From NCBI RefSeq assembly GCF_004766055.1, contig NZ_SPQR01000003.1:1-64000 (forward strand): a stretch of 64,000 nucleotides of DNA, in the 5' to 3' direction. The notes under the pieces were generated by a model. The model worked only from the letters and a program-made list of their open reading frames with translations, searched no databases and was not told the DNA's origin. A program made the translations under genes and the position numbers. The DNA comes from Desulfosporosinus sp. Sb-LF (GTDB lineage Bacteria; Bacillota; Desulfitobacteriia; Desulfitobacteriales; Desulfitobacteriaceae). The first letter of the stretch is position 1. Each line of letters opens with the position of its first letter. Positions 31,849 to 39,319 of the stretch are shown here, piece after piece.

Positions 31849-32157
31849 ATGTTCAATGACAAGATTTTAAATTGCAAAGACTGTGGCCGAGATTTCGAAT
31901 TTTCTGCTTCTGAACAAGAGTTCTACGCAGAAAAAGGATTCACCAATGAGCCTGGTCGTTGCCCAGAGTGCCGTGCAGCAAAGAAAGCACAAAACAGAAA
32001 CAATGATGGTGGCGGATATTCGCGTCAACAACGTGAAATGTTCCCTGCAATCTGCGCTACTTGCGGGAAAGAAACAACCGTTCCTTTCCAACCATCGGGT
32101 GACAAGCCTGTTTATTGTCGCGAGTGCTACCAACCACGTTCACGCAACAATTGGTAA
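31849..32157 (+). CDS. Double zinc-ribbon protein (zf-trcl-like)
   Basis: This 102-residue soluble protein has two cysteine-rich zinc modules. The first uses CKDCGRDF and CPECRAAK, with the spacing of the probable zinc-ribbon family zf-trcl. The second uses CATCGKE and CRECYQPR near the C-terminus, with a glycine/asparagine-rich linker between. Such proteins are common in Clostridia and are thought to bind nucleic acid, but the function is unproven. It has a strong promoter, a structured leader, GGAGG before the ATG and an efficient terminator, which points to high and regulated expression. Confidence 0.8.
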   Translation: MFNDKILNCKDCGRDFEFSASEQEFYAEKGFTNEPGRCPECRAAKKAQNRNNDGGGYSRQQREMFPAICATCGKETTVPFQPSGDKPVYCRECYQPRSRNNW

Positions 32158-32170
32158 ATCGTTAATCACA

Positions 32171-32206
32171 GAAACCTCCATTGGCCTAATGGTCAATGGA
32201 GGTTTC
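32171..32206 (+). terminator. Terminator of the zinc-ribbon gene
   Basis: A perfect 13-bp stem (32171-32183 with 32194-32206) with a 10-base loop is followed by TTCTTTATCTT. Confidence 0.85.
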
Positions 32207-32213
32207 TTCTTTA

Positions 32214-32240
32214 TCTTGGTATTCTTATAGAATACCAAGA
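32214..32240. terminator. Second hairpin in the convergent gap
   Basis: A 12-bp perfect stem (32214-32225 with 32229-32240) has a 3-base loop. There is no T-run. It lies between the zinc-ribbon terminator and a longer stem. Confidence 0.5.
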
Positions 32241-32258
32241 ACTTCGCGTTCGAATCCG

Positions 32259-32310
32259 AGGTCAGGCAAAGGGCCCAAGAAAATTCTTTCTTGGGCCCTT
32301 TGCCTGACCT
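32259..32310. terminator. 24-bp stem between converging genes
   Basis: A perfect 24-bp stem (32259-32282 with 32287-32310) and a 4-base loop lie 32 bases beyond the DUF2680 stop. It can stop transcription from either side. Confidence 0.7.
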
Positions 32311-32341
32311 TGTTTAAGTATACTAGATTCTTCGGGGATGA

Positions 32342-32865
32342 TTAATTTACTGTGGAGTTACTTGCTGTAGGTGTGGTCGAGGTCGACGGTGCTGCAGATC
32401 CACGCCAAACATGGCCTCCGTGGCCACCACGCATGCCGCCCATACCCGGTACAAAGGTACCCGCCTTCATCGCTTCTTGCTGAACTTTTAACTGAGCTTG
32501 GGCTGCATCGCTCCAAGTCTTGATCTGTTCGTCAGTCATGAGCTGACCTTTTTCAATCTCTGAACCACCAAACATCTCTTTAGCTTTGGCTTTACCCATA
32601 CCGAAAACCTGACCGTTTGCAGGAGCTTAATCGCTGGATTGCTGGCGCTGATCAATTGCGTTCTTCATCTTGTCCGCCTGTTGTTGGGTTATAAGTCCAG
32701 CCTCTACTTCCTTGTCTACAATTTGCTTGTGAATTCCAAAAACATCTGCTGGGTTAAGGTCTTGATCTCATCGAGCTTTGCTGAGTCTGTGGCGCCAAAA
32801 GCTGCCGTTACTCCCCCGACCAACAAAACGGCACTTAGCATACCTGCGGCAAGTTTCTTTTTCAT
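32342..32865 (-). pseudogene. DUF2680 exported protein, frameshifted and with an internal stop
   Basis: The gene starts at the ATG at 32865 with a perfect AAGGAGG site. It encodes a signal peptide (MKKKLAAGMLSAVLLVGG). The frame breaks at an A5 run (T5 on the minus strand, 32738-32742). DUF2680-like text continues in another frame (GIHKQIVDKEVEAGLITQQQ). That frame reaches a TAA at 32627-32629 but stays open beyond it as an 85-codon ORF from 32599 ending in a Gly/Met-rich region and a Ser/Thr tail. The unbroken protein would have about 174 residues. Two lesions suggest a true pseudogene, though a homopolymer error could explain the first. Confidence 0.75.
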
Positions 32866-33017
32866 GCGATTCCTCCTTCGTAAAATGTTCCGATTAAACC
32901 TGCATCTTTGATCAGTACACCTTAATGATACCCTCCACTTATGTTCAAATTGCGAAATACAATTTAAGAAGTAGTGCTATTTCAGTAAAGGAAATACCAA
33001 TACTCACTGTTTAGAAA

Positions 33018-35099
33018 TTACTTAAGATCATATCGTCGCATTTTTTCATAGAGCCAGGAACGAGAAATCCCTAAGAGTCGGGCAACCTCCGATTTATTGC
33101 CGTTCATCTTGATCAAAGCCTTTTCCATTGTTTCGCGGTCCAAATGATCATGAGCATTCTCCAGGTTCCATCCCTTCGTCGATGATAACGCAACTTCCAT
33201 CTTATCCTCCCTAAGGTAAAAGGGCAAATCCTCCAGCTCTAGCATTTTCCCAGATGCAAAATTCACTGCCCGTTCAATCACATTTTTTAATTCTCGTACA
33301 TTCCCCGGCCAACTGTGATCGAAGAGGATCTTTTGCACTTCAATAGAAACGCCACTAATCTGTTTGCCAAAATCCAGATTAAGCCGTTCTAGAAAGACTT
33401 GAATGAGGGGTATAATGTCTTCCGATCGATCGCGCAGAGGGATAAGGTGTAAATTGATCACATTTAGACGGTAATAAAGGTCACTTCGGAATTCACCGTT
33501 CTCCACCTTTTGAATAAGTTCTTTGTTAGTGGCGGCAATGATTCGCACATCGACTTTTACAGACTCGTTACTCCCTACTGGCTCAAAACTCCTCTCCTCG
33601 ATCACTCTTAGGAGCTTACTCTGCAAATTCATGGACATATCTCCTATTTCATCCAGAAAAAGTGTTCCCTCATCTGCAACAGTAAATTTACCAGCTCTAC
33701 CTCCTTTTTGTGCACCAGTAAAGGCCCCGCTTGCATATCCAAAAAATTCCGATTCCAGAAGGTTTTCTGGAACTGCTGCGCAGTTAACCTTGATATAGGG
33801 ACCTTTTCGTCGAGGGCTCGCCTGATGAATAGCCTCCGCAAAAAGTTCTTTGCCCGTGCCACTCTCCCCCGTCAACATGATCGAAGAACTCCCCCGTGCG
33901 GCCATCTCAGCTTCTTGCTTTAAACGTCGCATATCTGGACTTACTGTAACTATCTGGTTGAAAGTGACCGCTATTCGGCTAGTTCCTACTTTTTCCTTGT
34001 AAAATTCATAGTCACTATCCATCTGAGCCAACCTTTCAGATACCTCTTTCGTCTCTTCCAATTTCTGATAAACGATCTTTTTCACCGCCCCGATAATCTT
34101 TCCCTTGCGCACGATAGGCAAGCGGGAAACGATGCAAACCCTACCGTTAATGACCTGAATTTCATTAGTTTCTGCCATTCCAGTCTTCAAGGTCCTAGGA
34201 AGGCGAGTGTCCTCGATTATCTGATCCACAGGCCGGTGCAGAAGCTCCTTCTCCCTTTTGCCAAATAACAGGCATGCTGCCTCATTGACGAGAGTAATTT
34301 TGCTCTGGTCGTCCACGACAAGGATCACTTCATAGGCATTGTTAATGACAGTTTGTAATGTCTCGTACAAACGTTTGGTAGCATCAAGCTCCAATGCTAC
34401 CTGGTGAAAATCAGTCAAAGCCTGAAAGACAATTACGGCTCCCTTCGTTTCTCCCACTGGATTGATATTACAGAGTACCGTCACCTGGTTTATTTGCATT
34501 TGCATTTGCACCCCAACCATATGCTGTGACCGTTTGAGTACTGCGTTTAAATCTATGGTTGGAAACACGCTTCCAAATAAGCATCCTATAATCGTCTTTT
34601 GCTTTAGATCGAGAATTTTCTCACCCGCAGGATTGATTTGCTGAATGCAGTTATTTCGATCCACAACAATGATTCCATTCGGCATAGCCTGATATACGGC
34701 GTTGAGTTCGACCGCTAATTGTTCCGCTTTGCGGAACAAAGCCATGATCATATCTTCCTTGGTAAAAAGTCCAAGCACTTTCCCAACTTTGTCTACTACC
34801 ACGCCCATTCCCACCGAGCACAGCCTCGCACGTTGTTCTACATCCCTGTAGTGGGTATCTATTTCCACTGTTACTACTTGGCGATTGATATGTCTCAGGA
34901 GTGGTTCTGACGCTTCAGCCCCAGCCAAAAATGCATCCAATACATTAACTTTGGTCAAGATTCCGATCAGAAAACCATCTTCATCCACCACAGGCAAGGC
35001 ATCCATTTTGGCCTGGCGTAAAAGTACTACTCCCTGGATAAGTTGATCTTCAGCGTGAAGAAAAGGAACATCCCTGGTCATCATTTCATTCATCAGCAT
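33018..35099 (-). CDS. Sigma-54-dependent activator with CBS, PAS, AAA+ and Fis domains
   Basis: This 693-residue enhancer-binding protein should open RpoN promoters. A CBS pair (about 5-115, with DALPVVDEDGFLIGILTK) could sense adenylate ligands. Two PAS domains follow (about 125-235 and 240-355). The AAA+ core has Walker A LTGESGTGKELFAE, the sigma-54 contact loop GAFTGA, and TLFLDEIGDMS. The Fis-type helix-turn-helix at the end reads NKSEVARLLGISRSWLYEKM. There is no receiver domain, so it is not a two-component regulator. GAGGTGAG precedes the ATG. A sigma-54 promoter lies 430 bases upstream, pointing away. The CBS-PAS layout recalls amino acid fermentation regulators such as PrdR. Confidence 0.9.
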   Translation of the reverse strand: MLMNEMMTRDVPFLHAEDQLIQGVVLLRQAKMDALPVVDEDGFLIGILTKVNVLDAFLAGAEASEPLLRHINRQVVTVEIDTHYRDVEQRARLCSVGMGVVVDKVGKVLGLFTKEDMIMALFRKAEQLAVELNAVYQAMPNGIIVVDRNNCIQQINPAGEKILDLKQKTIIGCLFGSVFPTIDLNAVLKRSQHMVGVQMQMQINQVTVLCNINPVGETKGAVIVFQALTDFHQVALELDATKRLYETLQTVINNAYEVILVVDDQSKITLVNEAACLLFGKREKELLHRPVDQIIEDTRLPRTLKTGMAETNEIQVINGRVCIVSRLPIVRKGKIIGAVKKIVYQKLEETKEVSERLAQMDSDYEFYKEKVGTSRIAVTFNQIVTVSPDMRRLKQEAEMAARGSSSIMLTGESGTGKELFAEAIHQASPRRKGPYIKVNCAAVPENLLESEFFGYASGAFTGAQKGGRAGKFTVADEGTLFLDEIGDMSMNLQSKLLRVIEERSFEPVGSNESVKVDVRIIAATNKELIQKVENGEFRSDLYYRLNVINLHLIPLRDRSEDIIPLIQVFLERLNLDFGKQISGVSIEVQKILFDHSWPGNVRELKNVIERAVNFASGKMLELEDLPFYLREDKMEVALSSTKGWNLENAHDHLDRETMEKALIKMNGNKSEVARLLGISRSWLYEKMRRYDLK

Positions 35100-35318
35100 C
35101 CAAGCTCACCTCACCCTCGTACTGTTAATACAAATGATAATTTTTCTGCGCTCCCCTTCAACAAAGGGCTCCTCTGGTATTATTCTCTCCATACACTTCT
35201 AATTCCTTTCACTTTCAAACTATTCATAATAGAAAGATACTTAGGTCTTTTAATTACAAAAGCGCTAAGTATCTTTGACAAACTATTTCAGTATAATTAG
35301 AGTTTTAGTGTTTGTTAT

Positions 35319-35336
35319 TGTCCTGAATGACGGACA
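35319..35336. promoter_or_regulatory. Candidate UAS for the divergent sigma-54 promoter
   Basis: TGTCC (35319-35323) and GGACA (35332-35336) form an inverted repeat with an 8-base gap. A further GGACA follows near 35351. It is about 190 bases upstream of the -24 box, a normal enhancer distance. Confidence 0.35.
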
Positions 35337-35526
35337 GTTGGCAACACAATGGACACTTTTCGCTTCAATTTCGTCGAGAAAAAATATAAATCCGCTGTAC
35401 ACTTGGAACAAAAATACCCTACCGATAACTTCTTGACCCATTTCCATCCTGTACTGGAGCCAAAGTTTACAAAAATATCTGATCAAAAATGCCAATTTAG
35501 CCCAGCAACAAGAACTGTTCTAATTC

Positions 35527-35543
35527 TGGCACAACTATTGCAA
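35527..35543 (+). promoter_or_regulatory. Sigma-54 (-24/-12) promoter
   Basis: TGGCAC-AACTA-TTGCAA matches the RpoN consensus at every conserved base and has the correct spacing. It points rightward, away from the activator gene and into the gap before livF. Confidence 0.8.
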
Positions 35544-35552
35544 TATTCTGAA

Positions 35553-35709
35553 TATGATTTCACCTTTTAACGCATGTCCACCTTCAACGAATCACGTGTA
35601 TTGCCCAAACATTCAAGAGCATTTATTCTTGTATATTGAATTTCCTAGGCAGAGTTCAATATACCTCCTCATATTTTCACCTATTGTAACTACAATAGGT
35701 GATTTTTTT
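35553..35709 (+). ncRNA. Candidate sigma-54-dependent small RNA
   Basis: Counting 12 bases from the -12 element puts the start near 35553. An intrinsic terminator ends the transcript near 35709, giving about 157 nt. It contains a 10-bp hairpin (35631-35640 with 35655-35664) with a 14-base loop. An unpaired CCTCCTC (35664-35670) follows, which could bind Shine-Dalgarno sequences, and then the terminator hairpin. No ORF with a ribosome binding site fits; an ATG frame from 35554 runs through the terminator into antisense livF. This is inference from promoter and terminator placement. Confidence 0.6.
35678..35709 (+). terminator. Plus-strand terminator of the candidate small RNA
   Basis: CACCTATTGT (35678-35687) pairs with ACAATAGGTG (35692-35701), with an AACT loop, and is followed by A and seven T. 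The minus-strand side has no T-run, so it is directional. Confidence 0.8.
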
Positions 35710-35725
35710 ACGGCTAGGCACTGTG

Positions 35726-35756
35726 AAAAAACCCCCTTGCATAAACGCAGGGGGGC
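35726..35756 (-). terminator. Terminator of the liv operon
   Basis: On the minus strand a 9-bp GC-rich stem (35732-35740 with 35747-35755) is followed by TTTTTT, 23 bases after the livF stop. Confidence 0.85.
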
Positions 35757-35778
35757 AAATACTCATTGTCTAAAAAAG

Positions 35779-36516
35779 CTATTCTCCGAGATAGGATTTT
35801 CGGATCGCTTCATTTTGAGCTAATTCTTGTGCGAGTCCTTCCAGAACGATTGCCCCAGTCTCTAAGACATAGGCTCGGTTGGAAATTTCCAAGGCTAAAT
35901 GAGCATTCTGCTCTACCAGTAGAATCGTCGTTCCAGACACATTAATATCTTCAATGATGTGAAAGATCTCCTCCACGAGCATCGGAGCCAAGCCCATGCT
36001 AGGTTCATCCAGAATAAGAAGGTCAGGGCGAGCCATTAAAGCCCTCCCCATGGCCAACATTTGCTGTTCCCCACCAGACAAGGTCCCTGCCATCTGCTTG
36101 ATTCTCTCCTTCAGTCTGGGAAAATGATGGAACACTCGATCGAAGTCCTCCTGGCCTAGTTTGCCCTTTCGGATATGCGCTCCCATTAGAAGGTTCTCAT
36201 AAACAGACATCTCAGGAAACACATGGCGCCCCTCTGGTACATGGGATAAACCCATCTCGACAATTTTGTGTGGGAGCATGCCTTCGAATTTTTTGCTCCC
36301 CGCTTGGATACCGTGAATATATTTATCTTTAAACGTTACCTTACTATCTTTGTTGGACGGTTTTAAAAGCCCTGAAATTGTACGAAGGGTGGTGCTTTTT
36401 CCTGCTCCATTTGCACCGATTAAGGCGACGATCTCCCCTGTCTTCACTTCCAAGGAAATCCCGTGCAAGGCCTTAATTGAGCCATAGCTTACATCGACAT
36501 TTTCTAACTTCAACAT
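35779..36516 (-). CDS. livF: Branched-chain amino acid ABC transporter ATP-binding protein LivF
   Basis: This is one of two cytoplasmic ATPases that power branched-chain amino acid uptake. The 245 residues show Walker [15 protein letters not shown], a Q-loop-like SHVPEGRHVFPEMSV typical of LivF, signature TLSGGEQQMLAMGRAL and Walker B LLILDEPSMGLAP. The H-loop region reads ILLVEQNAHLAL. AAGGAG precedes the ATG. It is the last gene of a five-gene operon and is followed by a strong terminator. Confidence 0.93.
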   Translation of the reverse strand: MLKLENVDVSYGSIKALHGISLEVKTGEIVALIGANGAGKSTTLRTISGLLKPSNKDSKVTFKDKYIHGIQAGSKKFEGMLPHKIVEMGLSHVPEGRHVFPEMSVYENLLMGAHIRKGKLGQEDFDRVFHHFPRLKERIKQMAGTLSGGEQQMLAMGRALMARPDLLILDEPSMGLAPMLVEEIFHIIEDINVSGTTILLVEQNAHLALEISNRAYVLETGAIVLEGLAQELAQNEAIRKSYLGE

Positions 36517-36531
36517 GTCTTGGTCTCCTTC

Positions 36532-37314
36532 CTAGCGCCGGATTCTACTTTTAAATTGACCGGAGCCCAAGTATGCTTCGACAACGGCTTTGTTACCACG
36601 CACCTCTATCGGTGTCCCTTCAGCAATCTTTTTGCCATAATCGAGCACGGCAATTCTTTCAGAAATACCCATAACCAATTTCATATCGTGTTCCACCAGG
36701 AATACCGTGACTCCTGTATCACGGATCCTGCGGATCATTTGCATTAATACCACTTTTTCCTGAGGATTCATCCCTGCGGCAGGCTCGTCTAAAAGAAGTA
36801 TCTTGGGCGTAGACACTAAGGCTCTCGCGATTTCCAAACGCCGCTGTTCCCCATAAGAAAGATTTCTCGCCTTTTCTTCCCATTTTGCTTTCAAGTCTAA
36901 AAATCTTAAGGCTTCCATGGACTTTTCTGTTAAATCTGCCTCTTCTTTTTTCATACCCGGCAAGCGAGTGAAGGCTTGAAGTAACCCGGCTTTCCCTAGG
37001 CAATGCGCGCCGATCTTCACATTGTCCAAGACTGAGAGTTCATTAAACAAACGAATGGTTTGGAACGTCCTGGTAATCCCCATTTCCGCAATTTTGTGGG
37101 TAGGAATGCTACCTAATGGTTTTCCAGCAAACGAAATCGCACCCTGGGTTGGTTTGTAAATACCCGTAATCAGGTTAAAGACCGTACTTTTACCCGCTCC
37201 ATTAGGTCCAATAAGCGCTAGGATTTCCCCCTGATTTATTTCCAGATTTAAGGTATCCACCGCAGTTAGACCGCCGAAGCGAATAGTCACATCGTCTAGT
37301 GTTAATAAGCTCAC
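36532..37314 (-). CDS. livG: Branched-chain amino acid ABC transporter ATP-binding protein LivG
   Basis: This is the second ATPase of the Liv importer. The 260 residues contain Walker A LIGPNGAGKSTVFN, LivG-type GITRTFQTIRLF, signature LSYGEQRRLEIARAL, Walker B ILLLDEPAAGMNP and FLVEHDMKLVM. It starts with GTG at 37314, two bases after the livM stop, with GGGGGG upstream, so the two are translationally coupled. livF begins 15 bases downstream. Confidence 0.93.
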   Translation of the reverse strand: MSLLTLDDVTIRFGGLTAVDTLNLEINQGEILALIGPNGAGKSTVFNLITGIYKPTQGAISFAGKPLGSIPTHKIAEMGITRTFQTIRLFNELSVLDNVKIGAHCLGKAGLLQAFTRLPGMKKEEADLTEKSMEALRFLDLKAKWEEKARNLSYGEQRRLEIARALVSTPKILLLDEPAAGMNPQEKVVLMQMIRRIRDTGVTVFLVEHDMKLVMGISERIAVLDYGKKIAEGTPIEVRGNKAVVEAYLGSGQFKSRIRR

Positions 37315-37316
37315 CC

Positions 37317-38285
37317 TTATTCCCCCCGTCCGGTCTGTTTTTTCCTAGGCAACATCATTGCCCGTCGAACGGCTTGCTTCAAGTTTACTCCGCCCATTAA
37401 ACCATAAGGACGAAAGATCATGATTACAACAAGCAGTAAACCGTAAACCATCATCCTGTAATTGGATAGGGATCGCAGGGCTTCAGGAGCTGCAGTAAGG
37501 ACTATCGCGCCAATGATGGTTCCTGGAATGCTCCCCAACCCACCGAGAACGACAATACTTAAAATATCGACCGACTTAAGAAAGCCAAAATCCGTTGGTT
37601 GAATAAAGGTGGTGGTATGCGCAAACAGCGCTCCACCCACCCCAGCACAAAAAGCACCTATTGCAAAGGCCTGAATTTTGTAAAGAGTGGTGTTAATTCC
37701 TATTGCTGAGGAAGCAACCTCATCTTCTCGAACCGCAAGCATTGCCCTTCCATTCCGGGAATCTTCCAACCATACCATCGCAAATATTGTCAGAACCGCA
37801 ATCGTCATAACGATCGGAAATGTCGTAGATCCATTAATCCCCAAGAAACCTATGGCGCCATTCGTTATTTTCATATTAGTAAATTGGACCCGAACAATTT
37901 CGGCAAAACCAAGCGTGGCAATGGCCAGATAATCCCCGGTAAGACGTAAAGTTGGAAATCCAATGATTAGTCCAAATAGACCCGCAATAACTCCACCAAT
38001 TAACACCCCTAGTAAAAAGGGCACGTGATAGTTTACTGTAGCAATTGCCGAGGAATAAGCTCCGATACTCATAAACGCTGCATGACCTAAAGATAGTTGG
38101 CCAGTAACCCCTGTAATAAGGTTCAAACCTAGAGCCATGATCAGATTAATCCCTATGAACAAACCTATGTTCAAAAGATACGGGGATGAGACATTATTGA
38201 TAATTTCCGATATGAACGCAGTCAAGCCGAGTGCCATGAGGAACAGCAGAGCCTGAGCGAACCAATTATTGAATAATCTCTTCAT
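37317..38285 (-). CDS. livM: Branched-chain amino acid ABC transporter permease LivM
   Basis: This integral membrane permease of 322 residues has about nine to ten hydrophobic helices. Family marks are NLITGVTGQLSLGHAAFMSIGA near residue 55 (quoted in part), FPTLRLTGDYLAIATLGFAE and the EAA-like loop IVVLGGLGSIPGTIIGA. AAGGAGAGG precedes the ATG. It follows livH by 14 bases. Together they should form the heterodimeric channel of the importer. Confidence 0.92.
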   Translation of the reverse strand: MKRLFNNWFAQALLFLMALGLTAFISEIINNVSSPYLLNIGLFIGINLIMALGLNLITGVTGQLSLGHAAFMSIGAYSSAIATVNYHVPFLLGVLIGGVIAGLFGLIIGFPTLRLTGDYLAIATLGFAEIVRVQFTNMKITNGAIGFLGINGSTTFPIVMTIAVLTIFAMVWLEDSRNGRAMLAVREDEVASSAIGINTTLYKIQAFAIGAFCAGVGGALFAHTTTFIQPTDFGFLKSVDILSIVVLGGLGSIPGTIIGAIVLTAAPEALRSLSNYRMMVYGLLLVVIMIFRPYGLMGGVNLKQAVRRAMMLPRKKQTGRGE

Positions 38286-38299
38286 GGCTATTCCTCTCC

Positions 38300-39178
38300 T
38301 TACACCTTCTTATTTGCTTTGCGCCCAAGGATTCCCGAGGGTTTGAACAAGAGCACTACTATAAGGATGGCAAAGGCAAAGGCATCCTTGTACTCAGATA
38401 AATTAACCGTTACACCCAGTATTTCAGTCAAACCAATTACCATTCCGCCAATCATGGCACCGGGAATACTTCCAATTCCCCCGAGCACTGCTGCCGCAAA
38501 CGCTTTGAGACCGGCCATGAGTCCCATGTAAGGCTGAACCGCGTTAAAATAAATGCCAGATAATACACCAGCGGCTCCAGCTAAGCCGGAACCTATAGCG
38601 AAGGTAATAGCAACCACTCTGTCGATATTGACTCCCATAAGGCTTGCCGCATCCTGGTCCTGAGAAGTAGCGCGCATAGCCCGGCCGGTTTTAGTATAGG
38701 CTACAAAAAGTTGTAGGCCGAGCATCAAGAGGGCGGCAACTCCAATGATGACAATCTGATAAATTGTAATCTGAAAACTACCCACTACAAAAATTTTGTT
38801 TTCGAAGAGTTTGGGAAAACCTCTCGTATTGGGTCCCTTAAGTCGAACCATTAAAGAAGACAAAAAGATAGAAACCCCAATCGCACTAATCAGTGCAGAA
38901 AGGCGGGATGAGCGACGCAACGGTTTGTAGGCAACACGCTCAATAATCACTCCAAGCACCATGGTAAGAAGCATCGCGCCTAACAATGCCATGTAAACAT
39001 TGACAGAATTATAGGATGCAAGAACAAGGCCTGCAAACGCGCCAAACATATATATTTCCCCATAAGCGAAATTGATCATGCCAATAATACCATATACCAT
39101 GGTATATCCTAAGGCTATAAGTGCATAAATGCTGCCAAGGGCGAGCCCGTTGATCAGTTGCTGCATTAAATTGTTCAT
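38300..39178 (-). CDS. livH: Branched-chain amino acid ABC transporter permease LivH
   Basis: This is the second permease, 292 residues with about eight helices. It starts NNLMQQLINGLALGSIYAL, carries GYTMVYGIIGMINFAYGE and the coupling loop AAVLGGIGSIPGAMIGG. The frame extends to 39262, but AAGGAGGGGG stands before the ATG at 39178. A hairpin separates it from livJ. As in other Liv systems, its ABC partners are livG and livF downstream. Confidence 0.92.
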   Translation of the reverse strand: MNNLMQQLINGLALGSIYALIALGYTMVYGIIGMINFAYGEIYMFGAFAGLVLASYNSVNVYMALLGAMLLTMVLGVIIERVAYKPLRRSSRLSALISAIGVSIFLSSLMVRLKGPNTRGFPKLFENKIFVVGSFQITIYQIVIIGVAALLMLGLQLFVAYTKTGRAMRATSQDQDAASLMGVNIDRVVAITFAIGSGLAGAAGVLSGIYFNAVQPYMGLMAGLKAFAAAVLGGIGSIPGAMIGGMVIGLTEILGVTVNLSEYKDAFAFAILIVVLLFKPSGILGRKANKKV

Positions 39179-39244
39179 ATTGGCCCCCTCCTTAAAACTC
39201 AGCAAAGTAAAATTGTAATGACCTAGAATTACTTTGAATGCTTT

Positions 39245-39281
39245 AGTAGCAGCACTAGTCACGGAGGCCAGTGCTGCTACT
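39245..39281 (-). terminator. Intercistronic hairpin between livJ and livH
   Basis: A perfect 12-bp stem (39245-39256 with 39270-39281) and 13-base loop lie 39 bases after the livJ stop. No T-run follows on the minus strand. It may protect the livJ mRNA 3' end or partly terminate. Confidence 0.55.
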
Positions 39282-39319
39282 GATTTAGGATAATAGAACT
39301 CAGAAGCCTCTATGACGGA

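Noticed and set aside
32244-32258. A tRNA T-arm-like GCGTTCGAATCCGAG
   Set aside because: No acceptor, D or anticodon arms can be placed around it. The following sequence is the arm of a 24-bp hairpin.
35554-35823. An 89-codon plus-strand frame after the sigma-54 promoter
   Set aside because: It has no ribosome binding site, runs through a strong terminator and reads antisense into livF. Its composition is not protein-like.
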